From Euglena gracilis (lineage: Eukaryota > Euglenida > Euglenophyceae > Euglenales), in NCBI GenBank assembly GCA_039621445.1, contig CP154957.1, positions 39,898,654-39,962,653 of the forward strand: a stretch of 64,000 nt of DNA, given 5' to 3'. Numbering within the stretch: the stretch's first letter is position 1; every line of letters starts with the position of its first letter. Below the pieces are notes generated by a model, which searched no databases, had not been told where the DNA came from, and was given only the letters and a program-made list of their open reading frames with translations. The position numbers and the translations under genes are program-made. Below are positions 11,101-19,400 of the stretch, one piece after another.

Positions 11101-11824
11101 CTGCCTTCGAGGTACCTTATGGCAAACTGCGGAAGGCGCAGTTCGCACAATCGTGCCAAGTGCCCAGAAGCCAATGGAGGAATACTCCCCCTTGCACAAA
11201 AAGTACATGGATTTTTTCAAGTACTCCAACCTCAAGCTTGACGACTACCGCCACACGGGAATGGCCCGTGGGTGGCAGATCGACAGTGGGGCGATACGCC
11301 TCGCGGCTGAGGAAGCAGGGGTAAGATTACCTTACCTCTGGGAGACAGCAGACAGGGAAAAGATACTTTTTCGCCTATTCCAAACCCAGGACCGAAACGG
11401 TCGCTGGTGTCTGCAACAATGGCCACCCGAAAACCACGGGATGACCTGGAAAGACTGGCTAGGGGCCGTATTACGACCCCATACAGTCCGCGCCGAATGT
11501 GCATATCACATGCCAATTGACTTCCACCCGGGGAATGCCCCGCAGGTGTCAGCCAATCATCCACGGATGAACTACTTCATCTGGCCAGCCACTCTGCCCA
11601 GGAAATTCTGGGAGAAGCTGCAGTGGTTCCTCGCGGAAAGAGCGAGCACAACCAAGCAGACAGTCCCCGAAGGATGGGTTCGGGACTGGGTGGTACCTGA
11701 TTTCGAATACGAATCGCCAGAAACCTGGCTTGTAGATAGGCCACCACCACCACAATTCCAGATGGTCCTTGTGGAAGATCCCTTGGACTCACGCCATGAT
11801 TATTGGCGGCTGGAACGGATGTAA
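8153..11824 (+). CDS. Very large unrecognised protein (~1220 residues) with Cys-rich C-terminal module
   Basis: Seen: an uninterrupted frame with three parts. An aromatic, globular N-terminal ~390 residues (8153-9330) ends in a run of nine Glu. A long Pro/Thr/Ser/Ala-rich low-complexity region spans 9390-10600. A globular C-terminal ~400 residues (10610-11824) contains LCTVCHKM, HVCNPVDRKSFH, CAALVCAKCVDSW, a HKH, and CVNC between 10883 and 11105. That spacing would suit two zinc sites. Small perfect hairpins occur within the coding sequence. Inferred: an accessory protein of the retroelement, perhaps structural or nucleic-acid binding. A host gene cannot be ruled out. I recognise no family and see neither a signal peptide nor a convincing membrane segment, which argues against a classical envelope. 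Confidence 0.55.
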   Translation: MLEVVQNRMYDHCKRFFYSSELYAFEGYPHSDEVVLDRMSGFWELWFWLGYPCQNFGIFTERNGQMYADCLGTCPDDETFVAHLKEIFNHMYSIGALGIHWNYYLLPEKLQAQAAVMFTCNLQVYLDSMYGTLFKVLDVDLAYPQRYKLECQFCKEVHIADFWGFGERGKPPPTAENAGSQPTRRFLLHQCRNPQIGTQDRKVLKQHRQKIFLLQQYWHRAWITYVLEVYIYFLEQMTTDVDIHRKWLPRGYTEVDARPHEPDRRRMNLRPDWQEAEIGLPEHLDTQFGDILDWQEFEPFFAAHDIGRTRHAVPLPAFLENTGEHGMGWNLRSQWEDLRRINDAEPQPPPGSWVRASWPPPYPNSDRCESISFYRLSDAQGCYRSGKDPRTAAQLHTEDYPPEAEEEEEEEEVPMAEDEPQPAEPPARETRSPSVVMLDTVAETAQRPGSPAGEMTPVPTSPTSLSTTGVPTPPRENPPETVPHTPEVLRLKLPVSGETPSTEEPAEEPTSGEGPERRTSLGGRVLGGLRSLIAVVTPRGTAASSSTAAAEAAQPVEDTPDTTAMVEDEPPPTAAPPPVSEATRTEGEQAAIAVETTATVPVRDEPVSAPVAPAEARDEPTPQRISTATAPKRSGTRTPVAEKQAERTSMPPPQAQPARSAPPKPTPTPSPTAAPGKPTEGAKERVGRPSARETPAEGQRRSVSGRRPPSQASPRTWASNRDADRRPSDAPETGSPKAPAKSKPGAAPCKPTPKSGDQPPPKGGGGAGGQSAASSSRGSTSGQGFTHVASSGYGKTSQPKPTSKGQGKSRASTAETPSEDEVIIDWNAVNQDDPEIHDLKNRYMMIDHKLRTQQCLNRWIEPLFCQGRKWSFDQNVTWNYYNSRSPRVLAQYFGEEFLIDKTTENRFVWLCTVCHKMYNSAPDLGLPLVHVCNPVDRKSFHKDVYIPNCAALVCAKCVDSWTHKHNFSYTERDGTNVPILCVNCLRGTLWQTAEGAVRTIVPSAQKPMEEYSPLHKKYMDFFKYSNLKLDDYRHTGMARGWQIDSGAIRLAAEEAGVRLPYLWETADREKILFRLFQTQDRNGRWCLQQWPPENHGMTWKDWLGAVLRPHTVRAECAYHMPIDFHPGNAPQVSANHPRMNYFIWPATLPRKFWEKLQWFLAERASTTKQTVPEGWVRDWVVPDFEYESPETWLVDRPPPPQFQMVLVEDPLDSRHDYWRLERM

Positions 11825-13103
11825 TGCCGAAACGGCATTACCAGGCCCATGCAAGGTAAGCGCCTTCATGGAGCCTGGACCCCCCTTATACTATATACAC
11901 CGGTAGCGGAAATCGCTAAACAGCCCTGGGATGAACCTGGGTCTGTGTCACTCTGCGATCTTGATGGAAGCATCCAGGAGCCCCCCCCCCCCACCACCCC
12001 TCTACCAATGGCCATGCGGACGGAAACTGTCTGCAAGAGGTAAGCACCTCTTATTGCGTCGTGAAGGAGCTGCTGCTGTGAAGACCTTGGCAGCCGGGAA
12101 ACCTGGCAAGCCGCTAAGTGACACACAGCACACAACTTGTCACTTTTCGGCCCTAAGGCCCCTTAAGGCTGCCAGACAGCAAAAATTCTGTTCTGGCCTA
12201 AGCCAGCCCCCCCTCTCCTCCCTACTTTCCCCCCACCCCCGCAAAGCTGTCGCCGGCAGTCGGTTTTGTAAGTAGGCTTTTGTTTCCTAGTGTGGATATG
12301 ACCGCCTAGGAGCCCTATCCGGGTATGCCCTGGAGAGGAGCCTGCCCCCCCCCCTTCCACACCTCTCCCCTCGGGTTTTCAGCGAATACACTTGACCAAC
12401 CCCGCGTGCCTTTGGCACACCCAAAGTGGGTGGATGGGACACTTTGACAGGAAACCTGCCAGCCCCGTTTCCCACAGTGGGCTTTTTCGCACCCCTAAGC
12501 CGAAACGGCTAATAGGTAACTGCGATAAGCGTTAACCTTTTGCGCGTTTTCGGGTTTTTGGGTTGCGCCCCTGTGGAGAAAAGAGATCCGTGTTCTGGAA
12601 AGCAGAACCCGATCAGGACTGTGTCCGACATCCGGACGGGACCTGGGATAACCTGGTCCAAGAAGGAAATCGGGCATAGCCCTGGGAGGGGGATGTGTAC
12701 CAGGCACGATCCCAGCTCTGTAGGAAACGTGCGGAGTCTGGATCCGTCACAATCTGACGGCTGTGATGAACACAGCCTGACGATCGTGGCAGATCCTATG
12801 GGAATTAGCGACACGTATCACACGTGCTCGCGTGATCTCTTTTCCTCATAGGTGGTATTCTATTCTTCACATTCTGATTGTTTTGAAGTAAGAGGATAAA
12901 CCTCTGAAAAGACTGAACACGACTGTGAAGGAAAATCCTTACACAGCGACTTGCCTTGTGCTCTGCCTTAGCATATGGGAATTGGGGAAAAGGGCTTTGT
13001 TACTCCAAGGATTTTTACTCACCTAAGTAGGTGCGCACCAGGAGAAAGCGAAACAGGCTTTTCCGGGACAAAAGGGGTCAAAGGGAAGTCCTTGGACGTA
13101 CAC
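11825..13103. other. Non-coding, hairpin-rich stretch after the large frame
   Basis: No credible gene. Seen: an 8-bp perfect stem TAATGCCG with loop AAA begins on the stop codon (11822-11840). Others follow, such as AAGAGGT/ACCTCTT at 12035-12052, GGCTGTG/CACAGCC at 12759-12777 and CACCT/AGGTG near 13020. Several C homopolymers lie at 11980-12360. It could be the 3' UTR or 3' LTR of the upstream element, but the partner LTR is outside the window so this cannot be tested here. Confidence 0.4.
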
Positions 13104-14022
13104 TGCCGGCCCCGAGAAACTGGAAACTGAGGGACAGGCCCCACGGTTACAACATGGTAGCAGAGTTGATTCCCCTCCAACATGCGGCTACGAACAAGAA
13201 ACTGAAAAACGACAAGAAACTGCAAAAACTGACGCTGACATGCCTGCTGCCTCAACTGCCATCGCTAGGATGGTGGAGCCGGCGGATGGCTGCCCAGCCC
13301 TGAACCAAACACTGGATGTGCCAGCTGCCTTAACCGCCATCGCTAGGGTGGTGGAGCGGGCGGATGGCTTCCCAGCCGTGAACCAAGCACTGGAAATGCC
13401 AGCTGCCTCAACCGCCATCGCTAAGGTGGTGGAGCCGGCAGATGGCTTTGCCACCATGTACCAGTCACTGGACATCAACAGGTGGACTGAACCGGAACAA
13501 AACGGCACAGACATTACAGTGCCACGAACATGCAATGACAGCCCACGTGTCATTGCCATGGTGCACATGGACCAGGACGACACCGAACAGACCGGTCCAG
13601 CACCATATTACACAGAACTGGACGAAAACAACGAACCGTACTTTGACGAACAGGTGTTTGCACCACAAAACTGGTACCAACAGCCAGAAACGGACACGCA
13701 GAACGACCAAAACTGGCAAACTGCAACAGCAGGAACCCAGAGTTTTGCACTGGTGGCGGTACGACAGAGCCCGGAACAACCAGACCGCCTCCATGGTGAA
13801 ACTGAAACTTCGTACCAGGAACCATCGTACAGCTCGTACGAGATTCCACAGCCGGAACCACAGAACCAGAACACTGAGTGGGACTGGTGGTCAAACTTTG
13901 CGTACGAAACTGGACAGCTGACCCAGGAATTTCAACAGTTCAGACACAAAACTGAACACCCTCTGCTACCATGTCGTAACCGTGGGGCCTGCCCTTGAGT
14001 TTCCAGTTTCTCGGGGCCGGCA
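13104..14022. mobile_element. 0.92-kb unit with 62-bp terminal inverted repeats
   Basis: Seen: bases 13104-13165 match the reverse complement of 13961-14022 at 58 of 62 positions. The arms start with TGCCGGCCCCGAGAAACTGG. The interval is almost filled by one reading frame. I see no target-site duplication directly outside the arms. Inferred: a small non-autonomous DNA element, or a foldback gene unit. The presence of a long open frame is unusual for a MITE. A duplicated and inverted gene edge is an alternative. Confidence 0.6.
13240..13998 (+). CDS. Hypothetical protein with 25-residue N-terminal repeats, inside inverted repeats
   Basis: Seen: a 252-codon frame. Residues 1-76 are three tandem copies of a ~25-residue unit (MPAASTAIAxMVEPADGxPA...), each encoded by a ~75-bp DNA repeat between about 13240 and 13465. 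The rest is rich in Gln, Asn, Glu, Tyr and Trp (PYFDEQVFAPQNWYQQPE, TEWDWWSNFAYE) and nearly free of Lys, so it is acidic. The last ~12 codons lie in the right inverted repeat, which fixes the C-terminus. I recognise no family. The Q/N/Y/W composition suggests a disordered or self-associating protein. Expression is unproven, and short fragments in other frames are shadows. Confidence 0.4.
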   Translation: MPAASTAIARMVEPADGCPALNQTLDVPAALTAIARVVERADGFPAVNQALEMPAASTAIAKVVEPADGFATMYQSLDINRWTEPEQNGTDITVPRTCNDSPRVIAMVHMDQDDTEQTGPAPYYTELDENNEPYFDEQVFAPQNWYQQPETDTQNDQNWQTATAGTQSFALVAVRQSPEQPDRLHGETETSYQEPSYSSYEIPQPEPQNQNTEWDWWSNFAYETGQLTQEFQQFRHKTEHPLLPCRNRGACP

Positions 14023-14580
14023 CCCCTTTGCGTAGGATCTTTTACCCTGCCCAGGGTGTTTTCAATTCCCCTCGCGGCCTGTTTTAAAAATTGCATTTTC
14101 TTTGTTTTTGGTGGGTTTTTTGGATGAAAACAGGTGGGCTGGTTGGCTCACACCTTTCCTTTGATAAAAAAATCCACAAACAATCCAGCAAGCAAATCCA
14201 CAAATGCAGCACAATAGAAGCAAACCACAAGGAAGAGTACCAAAGTCCAAACCAAGGGTAAGATAATGACTGGTCCCAATAATTGATGATAATTGATCCC
14301 AGATAATTCTTGAACAAATGACAGAGTGACAAACAGAAGATAGAGCCCTGCACAGGGACAGATGGAGTCATCTGATTAAAATTCCTAATAAGATTTTCCT
14401 AATCCTAACTGAGGAGTCATCAGGTTGGGTTGGGTTAGGTTATGTTCTTTTGGGCACTCAGCACCCCTGACTCACACTCCCCTTCCCGAAGGAGTTGTTT
14501 ACAACTCTTCACGACTCCAACAGGAAGGGGTGCGGAGTGCACTCGTTGTGAGGAGGGGGTGAGCGGGAGAGAAGAGAGAG
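14023..14580. other. Intergenic stretch
   Basis: No gene seen. It holds a short GGTTGGGTTGGGTTAGG run near 14424-14440. An imperfect inverted repeat pairs CACTCCCCTTCC near 14474 with GGAAGGGGTGCGGAGTG near 14522. A purine-rich GAGAG tract precedes the first 357-bp repeat. Confidence 0.4.
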
Positions 14581-14937
14581 TGAGAAGGGGGGTGAGAGCG
14601 GACAGCAAAAGATTCCAGAATCTGTGATTGCAATCTTAAATTAGGCATGGCCAGAAAAGAGATTCCTACCAGTGAAATTCTTCTTTGTGTTTTTCACAAT
14701 GGTATGGCAAACAGTGCATCACTTTGCAGCAGTTGTATCTGGCAAGTTCTTGGATTGCTGTGTTGGGAAGTCTGGAAGGGATTTGGAAAAGTCAAGTTCA
14801 AAGTTCAAGTTTGACAGATTGCCAGCTGAGATTGGTGGAAAGGGCTCTCCCAGGTTGCTTGCCCTGGGGGCCATGGCACAGGTGGTGGGGAAAGCTGAGG
14901 TGTGTTTTCAGGCAAGTACCCCCCCCTGAAGCCTACA
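14581..14937 (+). repeat. 357-bp direct repeat, copy 1
   Basis: Seen: bases 14581-14937 recur at 15462-15818 with about three substitutions (for example at 14611, 14701 and 14837). Both copies start TGAGAAGGGG and end GCCTACA. The near-identity points to recent duplication. A TG...CA boundary is LTR-like, but the flanks show no matching target-site duplication, and I see no primer-binding site or polypurine tract. A tandem 5' monomer of the LINE that follows is an alternative. Confidence 0.7.
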
Positions 14938-15461
14938 CAAAGTGATGTGAGATTTGCAATTGCCAGGCTGACAAAGGATCCTGTGGAGACCATGGGAAAA
15001 GTAGACATTTCAGAAGGTGACAAGATTGATCATCATTGTACATTGCCATTGATGACATCTGATATTACAATTACAGGTCCTGGTGCTGAGCCGTGAGGCA
15101 CGTACTTCGAGAACTTCCAGGTGGAGCATCGAGATGAGCCGTGAGGCACGTACTGGAGAACGAGATGGTGGTCATTTGTGGTTTTGGTGGTGATTTGCTG
15201 TTGCTGACATTACATTACATTGGCATCATCGATGGGTTATGAGTTCACCTACCGTTTACGAAAAAACTCTCGCCGTGTCGTTTGGCAATTGGTGTTGCCA
15301 TGTGATGGTGTTCTGCGGCAGTAAGTGGTTACCTTTATCCGTTTTACTTCGTCTTCGTGTTCTTCCTGTCGTGTTCCAAGTGGCCCATCAAGATGTTCAA
15401 CGTGGGATAAGGGTATGTCCGCTGTAGCTGCGAATGCCGGGCAAATTGTGGACAATTTTTC

Positions 15462-15818
15462 TGAGAAGGGGGGTGAGAGCGCACAGCAAAAGATTCCAGA
15501 ATCTGTGATTGCAATCTTAAATTAGGCATGGCCAGAAAAGAGATTCCTACCAGTGAAATTCTTCTTTGTGTTTTTCACAGTGGTATGGCAAACAGTGCAT
15601 CACTTTGCAGCAGTTGTATCTGGCAAGTTCTTGGATTGCTGTGTTGGGAAGTCTGGAAGGGATTTGGAAAAGTCAAGTTCAAAGTTCAAGTTTGACAGAT
15701 TGCCAGCTGAGATTGGTGAAAAGGGCTCTCCCAGGTTGCTTGCCCTGGGGGCCATGGCACAGGTGGTGGGGAAAGCTGAGGTGTGTTTTCAGGCAAGTAC
15801 CCCCCCCTGAAGCCTACA
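15462..15818 (+). repeat. 357-bp direct repeat, copy 2
   Basis: Second copy of the repeat at 14581-14937, with a period of 881 bp. The intervening 524 bp contain a smaller duplicated motif, GAGCCGTGAGGCACGTACT, near 15090 and 15134. This copy leads directly into the 5' region of the LINE. Confidence 0.7.
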
Positions 15819-16234
15819 AGGGGAGGGGTCCGGCTTGGACCATCAACAAGAAAAGCCAAAAAGAAGCACCCCATTTTTTCATGAGCTGTGCCCCCCTTTT
15901 TGTTGCTGTCCCCTCCCCACAGCCTTTGCACCAAAGGCCTGTGGAGGAGTTTGATCTTTTGGGAAATATGATGCAGGAATGTAATTTTCACCTGACAAAT
16001 GCCTTCGTCTGACAAATTACTTGACATTTTGAAAAAAGGGCTGACAAGCGGTAAAGTTGTATAACGAACGGACTGCTTAGGATTCACGCAAAGCGCCTTG
16101 GTTCTCGCGCTCGTAATCTTCTTACTTTCTGAGTGTCTATTTTTTTTCGCATAATACATGGCGGACAATTGAAAGCCCCTGGTGGGGTCAAGTATCCAAG
16201 TCAAGTTTTCAATTGCCATTGAGAGTCACTTACA
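15819..16234 (+). promoter_or_regulatory. Putative 5' region of the LINE
   Basis: No gene seen. The stretch lies between the second direct repeat and the repeat-rich start of the LINE reading frame, so it is the natural place for a LINE internal promoter and 5' UTR. I see no diagnostic motif, and the assignment rests on position only. Confidence 0.25.
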
Positions 16235-16402
16235 AGTCCTGCTGGTGCAGGCAGAAGAAGGAAGAAGTCCTGAAGTCCCGCTGGTGCAGGCAGCAGAAGC
16301 CTTGAAGTCCTGCTGGTGCAGGCAGAAGACGCCCTGAAGCCCTGCTGGTGCACTTTGGTGGTGCAGCAGAAGAAGTCCCGCTGGTGCAGGCAGAAGCTGG
16401 AA
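16226..16402 (+). repeat. Imperfect ~30-50 bp tandem repeat (CTGCTGGTGCAGGCAGAAG)
   Basis: Seen: five to six degenerate copies of a GAAGTCC(T/C)GCTGGTGCAGGCAGAAG unit, with variable spacing. It overlaps the start of the LINE reading frame and makes all three frames look partly open. Confidence 0.75.
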
Positions 16403-16440
16403 GCTGGTACTGGAGCCACTTTCTTCTGCTGCAGCTGGAC

Positions 16441-19400
16441 ATGCTGTCGTCAGTGGCGTACTGGGCTGCTCAGCCCTGGTGGCACCTTCTGGGCCTGCAA
16501 AGGCCCCCCCCTTTGGGCCTGCAAAGGCCCCCTCATCTGGGCCTGCAAAGGCCCCCTCATCTGGGCCTGCAAAGGCCCCCCCCTTTGGGCCTGCAAAGGC
16601 CCCCCATCTGCCAACCATTAAGTGCTACTTTCAGCTCCAGTGTCTTCTCTTCTGTGTTCTGCATTGCATCCCAAACTTCTGATCAATTGAAATGGCAAAC
16701 CCCCAGTTTTCACAGCACATCTTACACCAAAAGCTGTGACACATTTTGCAGCAGTTTTGACTTGACATTGAAAAACATTTTGCCACCCCAACCCCTCAGT
16801 GACACCTTTTTACCCCAGTGTCCTGCAAAGTCCCCACTGGGCCTGCAAAGGCCCCCCTGTCACACCATTTCAGTCTGTTTCAGTCTATCATGGCCAACCT
16901 CTGCAAACCCACCATGCATACAACCATTCTTTGGGTCTCCAAAGGTCACCCATCATCAACCTTTCCATTTGCATGCAGGGAAACCTTCTGGTGTTGACAT
17001 CTTCCCCAACCAACCCCCCAGATTGCTTTCAAACATTGTCCTCCAACCTTGCCTCTGTCATCTCACACCAGGCATCGGACATCTTTTCACAGTTTTGGTT
17101 TTCATTGCCAGACCCACCCACCCACCCACCCACCAGCCAAACACTCCAAAAAATGTGCTTGCCTCCTTTTTTGGAAACCCCGCTAACACCAGTCTGCACC
17201 AGCGGTTTGCAAAGACGCACGGACCTGTAAAAATCAAGCACCACGCCTCTTCTGGGAGGGGAGAAGAAGCCCTGACCTGTGGTGATGTGGAAGCCAACCC
17301 AGGCCCTGAAGACGACGTTGAAATGTCAACAGCCTCTCAATGTTCTCAGCTCGGCACAGCCCATGGCTCCTGGTTTCCGATGAATGCGCTGCCGGTTTTC
17401 CCACAACTCCCTTTCGCCCTGCCGACTGCTTCCGGAGTGTCCGGCCTTGATACTGGTGGCCAATGGCTACAGGACCACCAAAATGCTTCATTCCTTCCCT
17501 TGATGGACAACATCCACCCTGTGTCTTTACCCTCACCACAACCACCAACACCAACACACCTGCCCATTCAGTCAACTACTGCTTCTTCATCGACGACGAC
17601 CGCTCAACCACCCCAACGATCGTGTGCCATATCTCCTGTCGGTGCCGGAGTCAGTAACCCTGGTCAGCCCGCTTCACACTCCCAAGGGGACGTGGCCATG
17701 TTACCCAACTCACAGGACAGCAGGCAACGCCGAGTATCTTGCTCTGTTCCCCCGGGTGCGTTCCTAGATGACGGGGCAACCTTGTCGCCTTCTTTTGCAG
17801 AAATCGGTTTGGACTCACGGCCCACCTTGGTGCACATTCCTCGCGGAGCAGTTGTCCAAGTCACTTGCACTTTTGTGACATTGCTACGGAACTTCAATGC
17901 AAATCCAAGTTGGTTGACCCTACACTCCCTGTGGGCCTTCCCGAAGGCTGTCCTCTGCCCCTTGAAAAGAGGGGGTAAGACCCATTGGGCTCACGTTGGT
18001 CGGAAGGTTGCAGAGCGTGCCCGTCTGTATCTCCAACGTCCCGTGAAGGATAGTTGGGAAGATTCCGCACTACCGGAGTTACCTCCTCCAGCTGCTCGCA
18101 CTCGTCTTGCAGCCTCAAATGAAGAAAGTGCCCACAGGGAGCGCCTTCTCAACCGGGTCGAAACTCTTGTCGGGCATGGCGCCATCTCCAAGGCATGTCG
18201 TGTTCTCACTTCTGACGGAGTACAGGACTCCTCGGATCCTACTGTCATGGCTCGGTTGCATGCCCTCCACCCATTTGAAGAGCCCCCTGGTTTTGGAACG
18301 TGGGACCCGTCTCACCAATTGCAATTTGCGAGAGATCCGGAAACCTTGCGGGACCGAACGTTTGCTCTGCGGAAACTCATCTGCACCTTCCCAAAAGACT
18401 CCGCTCCGGGGCCGTCTGGGCTCCGCCCAGATCACCTTCGGAGCATGCTTGCAGACTTGCCAGGATCGCGAGCTGAGGATCTCCTTGAATGCTTGGACAA
18501 ATTTGTCACAGATTGCATCTCCAAAGGAGTCCACCCCCTCATGGCTCCGATTCTATCATCGGCAACCCTCACACCCTTGCGTAAGGCAGCCGCCAACCCA
18601 CAGAATGGTGGTGAACCAGCGGCTGATGGCACCCGCCCAATCGCAGCTGGTGAGTGCCTACGACGATTGGTGGCCAAAGTGCTGATGCACCACCCTTCAG
18701 TGACCCAATCACTTAAGGACCTGTGCCCCCTCCAAACGGGTGTCGGAGTCAGAAATGCTTGCAGCCTAACAGCCATGGGTCTGCAACAGATGGTTGATGA
18801 TCTACACAATAAGAAAGAAGAACGGTGGGGCTTGCTTCAAGTTGACCTCACAAACGCCTTCAACAGCATGTTTCGTGCCTCAGCCCTCGACAGTGTTCGC
18901 CGGAGATGCCCATCCGCCCTGCCATGGCTGGAGAGCTGTTATAGCCAACATTCTCGCCTGTTCTGTGGGAAATCGATGTTGCCATCTGCCCGTGGAGCAC
19001 AGCAAGGGGATCCGTGTGGCCCCGCCCTCTTTGCATGGGGTCTACAAGACATGCTCGAAGATTTGTCCGCCTCTGTGGAGTGGCAAGGCTGGTACCTCGA
19101 CGATGGGCACCTTTTGGGTTCCCCCATGCAACTCCACTCAGCACTGTCCACTCTCTCCAGGGAGGCTGGGAAACGGGGCCTTGCTGTAAACCTTGCAAAG
19201 TGCAACCTGTGGGGCCCCTCTTTCACCTCGGCTGGCAACCATGCGTGCTTTTCGGACGCCATCCCACCAGACAGCCCCCTCCGCCAAGTACCAATTATTC
19301 CATTCGTGAAGGACTCCGGGGTCAAGGTCCTTGGTGTGCCACTCTGCCATCCTGAAGGTGACGCTTTTGCCCGACAGATCTGGCGCAAACGTGTGGATGG

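Noticed and set aside
14581-15818. Complete LTR retrotransposon (TRIM)
   Set aside because: TG...CA ends are present, but there is no target duplication (GAGAG against AGGGG), primer-binding site or polypurine tract. Kept only as a direct repeat.
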